Shown: piece by piece, positions 1 to 6,037 of the stretch | How positions within the stretch are numbered: the stretch's first letter is position 1 | Layout of the letters: each line of letters starts with the position of its first letter | DNA from: an uncultured Gemmatimonadota bacterium | GTDB lineage: Bacteria; Gemmatimonadota; Gemmatimonadetes; Gemmatimonadales; Gemmatimonadaceae | Direction: 5' to 3' | Length of the DNA stretch: 11,529 nt | Assembly: GCA_903894655.1 (NCBI GenBank) | Contig: CAITQY010000496.1 | Span: forward strand, 1 to 11,529 | Made by a program: the position numbers and the translations under genes | The notes under the pieces: generated by a model | Told to the model about the DNA's origin: nothing | The model's input: the letters and a program-made list of their open reading frames with translations, nothing else | Databases searched by the model: none

Positions 1-178
1 GACCCCGACGCACGCGCCACACGTAGACCGCCCCGATCGCAGCGATGCCGATGGCGGTACTCGGGTGAACCGTGAAATTCGACCAGCTGAGCTGGGCGGT
101 GGGGTGCAGCAGAAGCGCGATCATATCGGGAATGTACTCTGCAGCGGATGCGCCAGCGGGCGGGGGAGAACGGAACAT
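1..178 (-). CDS. ctaG: CtaG-like caa3 oxidase assembly protein, N-terminal part (cut by window edge)
   Basis: The open frame runs from an ATG at 178 off the left edge, giving 59 codons with no stop. The visible protein has a short Pro/Ala-rich start, then HPTAQLSWSNFTVHPSTAIG, a hydrophobic stretch and VYVWRVRRG. A tryptophan-bearing segment before a first membrane helix that ends in Tyr-x-x-x-Val-Arg-Arg is how caa3_CtaG family proteins begin. Those are multi-pass membrane proteins needed for assembly of caa3 oxidase, probably at the copper step. Position supports the call: it is the last gene seen in the oxidase operon, same strand, 62 bases after ctaF. The start is uncertain. The ATG at 178 has no good ribosome site and sits at the foot of a hairpin, and an in-frame ATG at 124 is an alternative. 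Only about a fifth of a typical protein is visible, so the family call rests on context plus a short match. Confidence 0.6.
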   Translation of the reverse strand, partial: MFRSPPPAGASAAEYIPDMIALLLHPTAQLSWSNFTVHPSTAIGIAAIGAVYVWRVRRG

Positions 179-212
179 GGCCAGTCACCAGCTGAACGCT
201 GACGACTGGCCA
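178..212 (-). promoter_or_regulatory. 15-bp RNA hairpin ending on the ctaG start codon
   Basis: Read on the minus strand, the arm TGGCCAGTCGTCAGC (212-198) pairs with GCTGGTGACTGGCCA (192-178) around a 5-base loop, GTTCA. Thirteen pairs are Watson-Crick and two adjacent ones are G-U and U-G. On the plus strand those two positions would be A-C mismatches, so the structure is intact only in the cox transcript. The last base of the stem is the A of the ctaG ATG. It could hide the ctaG ribosome site, slow RNA decay between structural and assembly genes, or act as a weak attenuator. The bases after it (TGTTCCGTTCT) are only partly T-rich, so a standard intrinsic terminator is not clear. Confidence 0.65.
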
Positions 213-240
213 CGGGTTCTCGCGATCGGCGACGCAGCGG

Positions 241-585
241 TTAGCTGAGCAGACCGAGTCGCAGAACGAGCTTCGAGAACAGGAACAGCAGTCCGACCAG
301 CGTGAGGCCGGCCACGATCAGCGGGCCCGTGAACAGCGAGCGGAACAGCTTGTGATCGTACTTGAGGTGCATGTAGTACATCACGACGATGTAGAACTTG
401 ACCGCCGACATGATCAGCATGCTGGGCACGTACACCCAGCTCTCTTCCCACGCCGGGATGTAGTACGCCGAGACCTCGACCGCCGTGATCACCGTGAGAA
501 TCACGGCGATCTTCCAGTACGTCGTCCACGTGGGGTGGTGCGCTTCGTCGTGGGCGTGTCCCACCGTTGCAGAATGGTCAGCCAT
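241..585 (-). CDS. ctaF: Cytochrome c oxidase subunit IV (caa3 type)
   Basis: This 114-residue small membrane subunit belongs to the prokaryotic COX4 family (CtaF/CoxD) and helps stabilise the oxidase core. Three membrane helices are visible at about residues 23-43, 50-72 and 84-106. The family signature MHLK lies at 72-75, at the end of helix 2. The start is taken as the ATG at 585, because GAGG at 591-594 lies 5 bases upstream and overlaps the ctaE stop codon. A GTG one codon earlier is too close to that site. The gene begins 7 bases after ctaE ends, so translation is probably coupled. The N-terminus before helix 1 is histidine-rich (His 4, 10, 12, 16, 17), like that of ctaE. The family call is firm; a catalytic role is not expected. 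Confidence 0.93.
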   Translation of the reverse strand: MADHSATVGHAHDEAHHPTWTTYWKIAVILTVITAVEVSAYYIPAWEESWVYVPSMLIMSAVKFYIVVMYYMHLKYDHKLFRSLFTGPLIVAGLTLVGLLFLFSKLVLRLGLLS

Positions 586-592
586 CACCGCC

Positions 593-1300
593 TCACTTGA
601 TCAGGTAGATGAGCGTGAAGATCGCGATCCAGATCACGTCGACGAAGTGCCAATACAGCGCACAGATGTCGACGAGCAGGGCATCCGACGGCTTGAGACC
701 ACGCTTGTAATCGATGGCCAGCAACGTGAAGAGCCACAACACGCCGGCGGTCACGTGCGCGCCGTGAAAGCCCGTGAGCGTGAAGAAGCTCGACCCGAAC
801 AGGTTCGTCCGCATCGTGAGGCCTTCGTGCACGAACGACGTGAACTCGTACGCCTGACAGCCGAGGAAGGTGATACCGAGCAGGCACGTGGCCCACAGCC
901 AGAGCTTCGACGAACCGAGGATCCGATCCCACGCGGTGTGCTTCGGCAGGTCGCGGTTCTGCACCGCGGCCAGCGCAAGCACCATCGCCAGCGACGACAT
1001 CAGCAGCACGAACGTCGACGCCGATGTGACCGGGATGTTCAGGATCGGCTTGAACACTTCGCCCGTGGTCGGGCTCGTCCACGCCTCATGCGGGAACGGG
1101 CCTTCCGGGCTCTTGCCCTTGTAGATCAGGTACGTCGAGATCAACGAGGCAAAGAGCATGCATTCGGAACCGATGAAGGTCCAAATGGCCACTTTGCGGT
1201 TGTCGAGTCCCAACGAGGTGTAATGGCCGCCGCCGTGCGCGTGGCCGTCGCCGTGACCGTCGCCGTGCGCGGCGGTCGTAGGTGCCGTAGTGGCGGTCAT
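593..1300 (-). CDS. ctaE: Cytochrome c oxidase subunit III
   Basis: This 235-residue subunit III of the heme-copper oxidase is an integral membrane protein that stabilises the proton-uptake side of subunit I. Five membrane helices are seen at about 38-60, 90-112, 133-153, 170-195 and 212-234, the short form usual in caa3 enzymes. Family motifs include CQAYEF (148-153, with the conserved Glu), FFTLTGFHGAHV (172-183) and YWHFVDVIWI (216-225). The start is the ATG at 1300, one base after the ctaD stop. A longer frame reaching 1351 would lie inside ctaD and adds no family sequence. A GAGG at 1313-1316 inside the end of ctaD is 12 bases upstream, so coupled translation is likely. The N-terminus (12-26) is a His/Gly/Asp repeat, HGDGHGDGHAHGGGH, which could bind metal ions but has no known role here. 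Confidence 0.96.
   Translation of the reverse strand: MTATTAPTTAAHGDGHGDGHAHGGGHYTSLGLDNRKVAIWTFIGSECMLFASLISTYLIYKGKSPEGPFPHEAWTSPTTGEVFKPILNIPVTSASTFVLLMSSLAMVLALAAVQNRDLPKHTAWDRILGSSKLWLWATCLLGITFLGCQAYEFTSFVHEGLTMRTNLFGSSFFTLTGFHGAHVTAGVLWLFTLLAIDYKRGLKPSDALLVDICALYWHFVDVIWIAIFTLIYLIK
1232..1267 (-). repeat. 12-base tandem repeat encoding His-Gly-Asp-Gly
   Basis: On the minus strand three 12-base units follow one another in the ctaE N-terminus: CACGGCGACGGT, CACGGCGACGGC and the diverged CACGCGCACGGC. They encode HGDG, HGDG and HAHG. In-frame 12-base units can expand or contract by slippage without breaking the gene, so the His count may vary between strains. Confidence 0.7.
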
Positions 1301-1301
1301 C

Positions 1302-3185
1302 TTAGTGGTGATCCTCGAGCGGCGTGAGCAGCCAGGTGTAGAGCGAGCCAATCCAGAGCGCCGTACCGGCCAGCATCACGGCCACTGCGGTCGGAACACT
1401 CGCGTCCATGAACAGCAGCCCGCCAAACATCACGATCAACCCGAAGGCCGTGACCAGCGGCCAGATCGACGGATTCGGCATGACGATACCGAGTTCCTGC
1501 GACGTGGGGATGTGCCGGCCCTTCTCCTCTTCGTACGTCGTTTCGTGCACGAGCTTCTCACCGCCCTTCATGTTCCAAAGCGGGTAGCGTGACTTCACCT
1601 GCGGCAGTTCGGCAAAGTTGTAGTCGGGCGGCGGCGACGGAATCGTCCACTCCAGCGTCGCGGCACCCCACGGGTTGCTCGACGCCATCTTGCCCGTCCT
1701 CCAGCTCTTCCAGACGTTGATCAGACCGAACAACGTGCCGACCATCAGGATCAGCGTACCGCCCGATGACATCGCGTTGAACAGATCAAAGCCCTGTCCC
1801 GCATCATACCGATAGATACGACGCGGCATGCCGAGCAGCCCACTGAAGTGCATCGGGAAGAACGTCAGGTTCATGCCGACGAACGAAATCCAGAAGTGCC
1901 AGTTACCCAGCTGCTCCGAGAGGAAGCGGCCGGTGATCTTCGGGAAGTAGTAATACATGCCGGCGAACAGGCCGAACACCGAGCCACCGAACAGCACGTA
2001 GTGGAAGTGCGCCACCACGAAGTAGGTATCCGTCTGCTGAAGGTCGGCCGGCGGCGACGAGTGCATCACGCCGGAGATACCGCCGACCGTGAACATGCCC
2101 ACCAGCGCGACGGCAAACTTCATGGCCACCGTGAACTTGATCTGGCCACCCCACATGGTGGCCATCCAGTTGAAGATCTTCACGCCGGTCGGGATCGCGA
2201 TCAGCATCGTGGTGAGCGAAAACACCGCGTCCGCGATCGGGCCCATGCCCACCGAGAACATATGGTGCGCCCACACGCCGAAGCCGAGGAAACCGATCAG
2301 GATGCCCGAGTACACCATCACCGGGTAACCGAACAACGGCTTGCGCGAGAACGTGGGGAGCACTTCGGAGACGAGACCGAAGGCCGGCAAAATCAGGATG
2401 TACACCTCGGGGTGACCGAACACCCAGAAGAGGTGCTGCCAGAGCAGCGGGTCGGCGCCCTTGGCGATCGTGTAGAAGTTCGTACCGAAGAAGCGGTCGA
2501 ACTGCAGGAACACGAGCGCGACCGTGATGACCGGGAAGGCGAGCACGACCAGGAACTGCACCACGAACGACATCCACGTGAAGATCGGCATGCGCATGAG
2601 CGTCATCCCGGGCGCCCGCATGTTGATGATCGTCGTAATGAAGTTGAAGCCGGCCGCGAGCGAGGAGATACCGAGGACCTGCAAGCCGATCACCCAGAAA
2701 TCCATGTTGTGCTGCGGCGAGTACGCCTTCGTGCTGAGCGGCGCGTAGCCGAACCACCCGCCGTTGGGCGCCATCGACCAGAGGATCGGCAGTGTGATGA
2801 ACACGCCGCCCAACAGGTAGATCCAGTACGAGAACGCATTGAGTCGCGGGAAGGCGACGTCACGCGCACCGATCTGCAGCGGGATCAAAAAGTTGAAGAA
2901 GGCCGCCGAGAGCGGCATGACGGCGAGAAAGATCATCGTCGTGCCGTGCATCGTGAACAGCTGGTTGTACATCTCAGCCGAAATGAGCTTGCCATTCGGC
3001 GTCGCCAGCTGCGCTCGCAAGATGGCGGCCTCGAGGCCGCCAACGACGAAGAAGAACAGGCCGGTGATCAGATAAAGCGCCCCAATGCGCTTGTGGTCCA
3101 CCGTGGTAAGCCAAGACCAGACGCCGGTTGTTGACGGAGCGGTCTTGACTGCGGTGTACGGGGGCGCGGCAGCGATGGTTGCCAT
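1302..3185 (-). CDS. ctaD: Cytochrome c oxidase subunit I (A-type heme-copper oxidase)
   Basis: The 627-residue catalytic subunit reduces O2 to water and pumps protons across the inner membrane. Every key residue looked for is present. Heme a ligands are His80 and His395 and the heme a3 ligand is His393 (VAHFHY, 391-396). CuB ligands are His258, His307 and His308 (WAHHMF), with Tyr262 as the residue normally cross-linked to His258. The D-channel has Asp109 (GARDVAFPRLN) and Glu260 in GHPEVY, which makes this an A1-type enzyme, and the K-channel has Lys335 in IPTGVKIF. The usual 12 core helices are followed by a Pro-rich loop (WTIPSPPPDYNF, 513-524). Two extra C-terminal helices lie at about 573-594 and 597-621, as in other long caa3 subunits I. 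The start is the ATG at 3185, 29 bases after ctaC; its ribosome site is weak. Confidence 0.98.
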   Translation of the reverse strand: MATIAAAPPYTAVKTAPSTTGVWSWLTTVDHKRIGALYLITGLFFFVVGGLEAAILRAQLATPNGKLISAEMYNQLFTMHGTTMIFLAVMPLSAAFFNFLIPLQIGARDVAFPRLNAFSYWIYLLGGVFITLPILWSMAPNGGWFGYAPLSTKAYSPQHNMDFWVIGLQVLGISSLAAGFNFITTIINMRAPGMTLMRMPIFTWMSFVVQFLVVLAFPVITVALVFLQFDRFFGTNFYTIAKGADPLLWQHLFWVFGHPEVYILILPAFGLVSEVLPTFSRKPLFGYPVMVYSGILIGFLGFGVWAHHMFSVGMGPIADAVFSLTTMLIAIPTGVKIFNWMATMWGGQIKFTVAMKFAVALVGMFTVGGISGVMHSSPPADLQQTDTYFVVAHFHYVLFGGSVFGLFAGMYYYFPKITGRFLSEQLGNWHFWISFVGMNLTFFPMHFSGLLGMPRRIYRYDAGQGFDLFNAMSSGGTLILMVGTLFGLINVWKSWRTGKMASSNPWGAATLEWTIPSPPPDYNFAELPQVKSRYPLWNMKGGEKLVHETTYEEEKGRHIPTSQELGIVMPNPSIWPLVTAFGLIVMFGGLLFMDASVPTAVAVMLAGTALWIGSLYTWLLTPLEDHH

Positions 3186-3214
3186 CGGTGTCGTTGGTCA
3201 GCGGTGACGGTGAC

Positions 3215-4525
3215 TTACTTCAGGGCCTGGAGGTACGCGACGATGTCCGCGACCTCCGCGTCGGTCAAACCGCCGACGTTGACCACCATCTTGGTTTTCG
3301 GATCCGTCACACCCTTACCCAGCGAGGGCATGATGGAGCCGGGCTTCATGTGCGGGGCGCTCTTGATCCAATACGACAAATGCTTCGTCGTGTTCGGATA
3401 AAGGCCGCCAGCAATCGTGTGGCGCGAACCCACGTGCGTGAGATTCGGGCCGACGGCCGCCATGTTGAACGGCGTGCCGGCGATCGCGTGACAGCCAATG
3501 CAGCTGGACCGGCCGTAGATCTGACGGCCACGCTCGGCATCGCCCGTACCGATCAGCGCGTCGTCAAAGCTGATCTGGTTCGTAAGCGGCGTGTTCGGAA
3601 TCGTGAAGGCGAAGTCCTTCTCGATCCTCTCCTTCGGGAACGTCCACACCGGAACCGGTGCCGCCGGCGGCGCCATAGCGACCGGCGCGGTGGCGGCCGC
3701 GACCTGCAACAGCGGCGTGCTGCCCGTGCCCGAGGGCACCGGAGCAACGGCAGGAGCCGCCGTTGCAGGAGCCACCGCCACCGCCGGGAAGATCGCCGGC
3801 TGCTTCTGGTGTGCCGTCCACTGTCCGAACTCGTCCGGCGTGACCGTAAAGACGCGGAACTTCATATTCGCGTGCGACGGGCCGCAGAACTCGGCACAGA
3901 ATCCGTTCCAAGCCGACGACGGAAGATCCGCGTTCGGCGTGAACCAGAGGTAATTGGTCCGGTTCGAGATCAAGTCGCGCTTGCCACCCATCTGGGGAAT
4001 CCAGAAGGAGTGCAACACGTCGACCGTCTTGAGCTGGAAGTTCACCGTGCGGCCGTTCGGCAAGTACAGCTCGTTCGCCGTCGTGATGCCGTACTGCGGG
4101 TAGCGGAACTCCCACCACCACTGGTGCCCGATCACCTCGACCTGCAGCGCGTCGGGCGCCGCCTTGGCCTGCGTTTGGAAGATCGTGCGGACCGTCGGAA
4201 TCGCGATGAAAATCAGGATGACGGCGGGAATCGCCGTCCACGTGATCTCGAGCGCGGTGTTGCCGTGGACCTGCTTCGGAACTCCGCCGTCGGGCCGACG
4301 CCGGAACTTGAAAATCGTGTAGACGAGAGCGGCTTCGACACCGATGAAAACCAGCGTGCCCCAAAAGAGCAGCTTGTCCCAGAGTGCATCGATCGCTGCG
4401 TTGTAGTCCGAGTTCGGGTTGAACGTCGAATTCGGATACTCGCCGCCGCACGCTGCAAGCCCTAGGGCCAGAGCGCCCAGCAGCGCGATGGATGCCATCC
4501 GCCGCGGGCGGAACGTGCCAACCAT
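3215..4525 (-). CDS. ctaC: Cytochrome c oxidase subunit II with fused cytochrome c (caa3), lipoprotein
   Basis: This 436-residue subunit accepts electrons from soluble or membrane cytochrome c and passes them through its own heme c and the CuA centre to subunit I. A signal peptide ends in the lipobox LAAC, with Cys26 as the predicted lipid anchor. Two membrane helices follow at about 51-73 and 92-114. The aromatic patch HQWWWEF lies at 134-140. CuA ligands are His172, Cys210, Glu212 (backbone), Cys214, His218 and Met221 (CAEFCGPSHANM). An Ala/Pro-rich linker (about 244-293) leads to a class I cytochrome c domain with CIGCH (342-346) and probable axial Met399. The start is the ATG at 4525, because AGGA lies 6 bases upstream and the lipoprotein signal follows at once. 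A frame reaching 4642 has no such support. It is the first gene of the operon. The protein is longer than many caa3 subunits II, mainly through the linker and the 294-330 segment. Confidence 0.97.
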   Translation of the reverse strand: MVGTFRPRRMASIALLGALALGLAACGGEYPNSTFNPNSDYNAAIDALWDKLLFWGTLVFIGVEAALVYTIFKFRRRPDGGVPKQVHGNTALEITWTAIPAVILIFIAIPTVRTIFQTQAKAAPDALQVEVIGHQWWWEFRYPQYGITTANELYLPNGRTVNFQLKTVDVLHSFWIPQMGGKRDLISNRTNYLWFTPNADLPSSAWNGFCAEFCGPSHANMKFRVFTVTPDEFGQWTAHQKQPAIFPAVAVAPATAAPAVAPVPSGTGSTPLLQVAAATAPVAMAPPAAPVPVWTFPKERIEKDFAFTIPNTPLTNQISFDDALIGTGDAERGRQIYGRSSCIGCHAIAGTPFNMAAVGPNLTHVGSRHTIAGGLYPNTTKHLSYWIKSAPHMKPGSIMPSLGKGVTDPKTKMVVNVGGLTDAEVADIVAYLQALK

Positions 4526-4531
4526 GCCGGT

Positions 4532-4535
4532 TCCT
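4532..4535 (-). promoter_or_regulatory. Ribosome binding site that fixes the ctaC start
   Basis: AGGA on the minus strand, 6 bases before the ATG at 4525. It is the clearest ribosome site in the oxidase operon. It decides against the upstream in-frame ATGs (to 4642), whose extra residues show no signal-peptide character. Confidence 0.7.
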
Positions 4536-4640
4536 GAAAGAGTAGAGAGCCTCGTGTGATGCGCGGTCGCGCACAGACCTCGAGGGCCGTTCATCATATA
4601 ACACTGCGAAGCTAAACCGAGGTTTCCGGCTGCCGCAAGC

Positions 4641-4674
4641 AAATCGGAGCATCGCAGCGATACTTCGCCGATTT
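4641..4674. promoter_or_regulatory. Nested inverted repeat, candidate operator or leader structure for ctaC
   Basis: A perfect 7-base outer repeat, AAATCGG (4641-4647) and CCGATTT (4668-4674), encloses a second dyad, ATCGC-A-GCGAT (4651-4661). The two centres are about 1.5 bases apart, so the symmetry is nearly concentric. It lies about 120 bases upstream of the ctaC start, next to the AT-rich core. That placing suits a dimeric regulator, or a hairpin in the oxidase leader if transcription starts to its right. The protein that might bind is unknown. Confidence 0.4.
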
Positions 4675-4690
4675 TCCAAAATTAACGTAA

Positions 4691-4720
4691 CTGTCATTCG
4701 CATTTTTGATAGTTTATACG
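4691..4720 (+). promoter_or_regulatory. Possible sigma70-like promoter for the binding protein-chemoreceptor pair
   Basis: CTGTCA (4691-4696) and TATACG (4715-4720) are separated by 18 bases, each matching four of six consensus positions. They lie in the AT-rich core about 100 bases upstream of the GTG at 4823. The match is weak, and promoter rules for this lineage are uncertain. Confidence 0.25.
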
Positions 4721-4737
4721 TCGGATTCTGGTCCGAA

Positions 4738-4772
4738 CTCGGTGGGCTAGACGCCGCTGTCGGCCCGCCGAG
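4738..4772 (+). promoter_or_regulatory. Hairpin in the probable leader of the binding-protein gene
   Basis: CTCGGTGGGC (4738-4747) pairs with GCCCGCCGAG (4763-4772), ten pairs including one U-G that is a pair only in plus-strand RNA. Inside the 15-base loop a further GAC/GTC pairing (4750-4752 with 4759-4761) is possible. It ends 50 bases before the start codon and has no T-run after it, so it is more likely a leader structure than a terminator. Confidence 0.4.
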
Positions 4773-4822
4773 AAGACGCCACGACCTCCGTTTCCGCACC
4801 CAACACCGGATCGTCCATTCTC

Positions 4823-6037
4823 GTGATCCAGAACCGACGTGACACCCGGCCCAAAGCCGCCGCCCTGGCGCTGCCCCTCCTGCTGCTCGTGGCCGCCTTC
4901 CTGGCCGCCTGCCGCGGCTCGAACAGCTCAGCGGCGGGCATCGGCGACGGTACCGTCCTGATCGGCGTTGGGGCCCTGCCTGGGAGCCCGGGCTATGAGG
5001 GCGTCGCCCGCGGCGTCGAACTGGCGGCCGAGCGCCTCAATGCGGCCTCCGCCGTACGCTTCCGAAGCCGACCCCCGAAGCCCGGATCGACCGGGGCCGT
5101 GCAGGTCGCCCAGGAGCTCAGCGCCGACCCCCAGGTCATCGCCGTCGTTGGCCATCCGGAAAGCGGCCAGACGCGCGAGGCGATCCCCATTTACGCCGAC
5201 GCCGAACACGCCGGTGCCAATGGCGTCGTCGCCATCTCGCCGACGGCATCCTCGCCGCAGCTCAGTGGCGTCAACCCATGGTTCTTCCGCGTCACACCCA
5301 GCGATGACGACGCGGCCCGCGTCACGGCGCAGTGGGCCCTCGACTCGCTCGGCGCCACCCGCGCCGCGATCGTCTATCGCAACGACGCCGACGGACGCGA
5401 CTGGGCCACCACCTTCACGCAGGCCTTCACCCGTCGCGGCGCCACCGTCATCGCCCGCGAACCGTACCTCACCGGCGTCACCGAGTGGGAGGCCTACGCC
5501 CAGTTGCTCGCCACGATGCGCCCCGACGTCGTGCTCTTCCCCGGCGACGCCACCGACGCACTCGCCTTTATCCGCGCCCTCAAAGTGCACGGCGTGACCG
5601 CGCCGTTCATCGGCGGCGATCGCGCCGAGCAGATCCATCAGCACGCCGACGCGATCGGCGCGCGCTATGTCGCCTTATTCCGCGCCGATCGGGCCACGAG
5701 TCCTGAAGGGCTCTGGTTCCTGTCGCGCTATCGCGAACGGTTCGGGCAGGACCCCGACCTGTTCGCGGTGCTCTCGTACGACGCCGCCATCGTCATGGGA
5801 CGCACGGTCATCAGCGGGGCGCGCACACGCGCTGCCCTGCGCCTCGCGCTCGAGAAGATCGGCCATGGCGCCCCCCCGGTGGACGGCGTGGCCGGAACTA
5901 TCGCCTTTGAGCGCAATCACGACATCACGGGACGCCGCGTCGCCATCGTGCGAGTGGAGCAAGTGCGCGTGGACCGCGTACGTGGTACGACCACGAATGC
6001 CGCCAACCGCGACCAGCCGAGTGGAGGAGCACGCTGA
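4823..6037 (+). CDS. Lipoprotein substrate-binding protein, LivJ-like type 1 periplasmic binding fold
   Basis: This 404-residue protein is predicted to be a lipid-anchored, ligand-binding protein outside the inner membrane. The signal peptide (Arg/Lys start, hydrophobic 13-28) ends in the lipobox LAAC with Cys30. The rest fits the Peripla_BP_6 family of amino-acid-type binding proteins. Strand 1 is VLIGVGALPGSPGYEGVARG (45-64), then VIAVVGHPESGQT (105-117), the probable ligand-contact loop AISPTASSPQLS (137-148), and FFRVTPSDDDAARV (154-167). A second lobe follows, with VVLFPGDATDALAFIRAL (236-253) and FIGGD (262-266). The start is a GTG at 4823 with a poor ribosome site; no better start keeps the signal peptide whole. 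The stop overlaps the chemoreceptor start by one base. No permease or ATPase genes are adjacent, so it may serve the receptor instead of a transporter. The ligand cannot be read from the sequence; an amino acid or similar small molecule is likely from the family. Confidence 0.9.
   Translation: MIQNRRDTRPKAAALALPLLLLVAAFLAACRGSNSSAAGIGDGTVLIGVGALPGSPGYEGVARGVELAAERLNAASAVRFRSRPPKPGSTGAVQVAQELSADPQVIAVVGHPESGQTREAIPIYADAEHAGANGVVAISPTASSPQLSGVNPWFFRVTPSDDDAARVTAQWALDSLGATRAAIVYRNDADGRDWATTFTQAFTRRGATVIAREPYLTGVTEWEAYAQLLATMRPDVVLFPGDATDALAFIRALKVHGVTAPFIGGDRAEQIHQHADAIGARYVALFRADRATSPEGLWFLSRYRERFGQDPDLFAVLSYDAAIVMGRTVISGARTRAALRLALEKIGHGAPPVDGVAGTIAFERNHDITGRRVAIVRVEQVRVDRVRGTTTNAANRDQPSGGAR

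Larger units (their letters stand above)
4526..4822. promoter_or_regulatory. Divergent intergenic region between ctaC and the binding-protein gene
   Basis: These 297 bases hold no convincing gene and form the longest non-coding stretch in the window. The centre (about 4670-4720) is clearly AT-rich against GC-rich flanks, as expected for promoters of the two diverging transcripts. Within it I see a nested dyad (4641-4674), a plus-strand promoter-like pair (4691-4720) and a hairpin in the plus-strand leader (4738-4772). For the oxidase side the minus strand has ATGACA (4697-4692) followed by TTAATTTTGG, and further down TATATG near 4600. Neither gives a well-spaced pair, so I do not place that promoter. 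Confidence 0.75.

Noticed and set aside
1301..1351. A longer start for ctaE at 1351.
   Set aside because: The extra 17 residues lie inside ctaD and have no family resemblance. The ATG at 1300 directly follows the ctaD stop.
1848..3134. A 428-codon open frame on the plus strand opposite ctaD.
   Set aside because: Its product is mostly Arg, His, Glu and Asp with no domain, the usual mirror of a GC-rich gene. The minus strand carries an unmistakable subunit I.
3179..4465. A second 428-codon plus-strand frame opposite ctaC.
   Set aside because: It is Arg-rich shadow sequence. The equal length to the previous frame is coincidence, and ctaC on the other strand has all expected ligands.
4526..4642. 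A longer start for ctaC at 4642.
   Set aside because: The added residues have no signal-peptide character, while the ATG at 4525 has AGGA upstream and leads straight into a lipoprotein signal.
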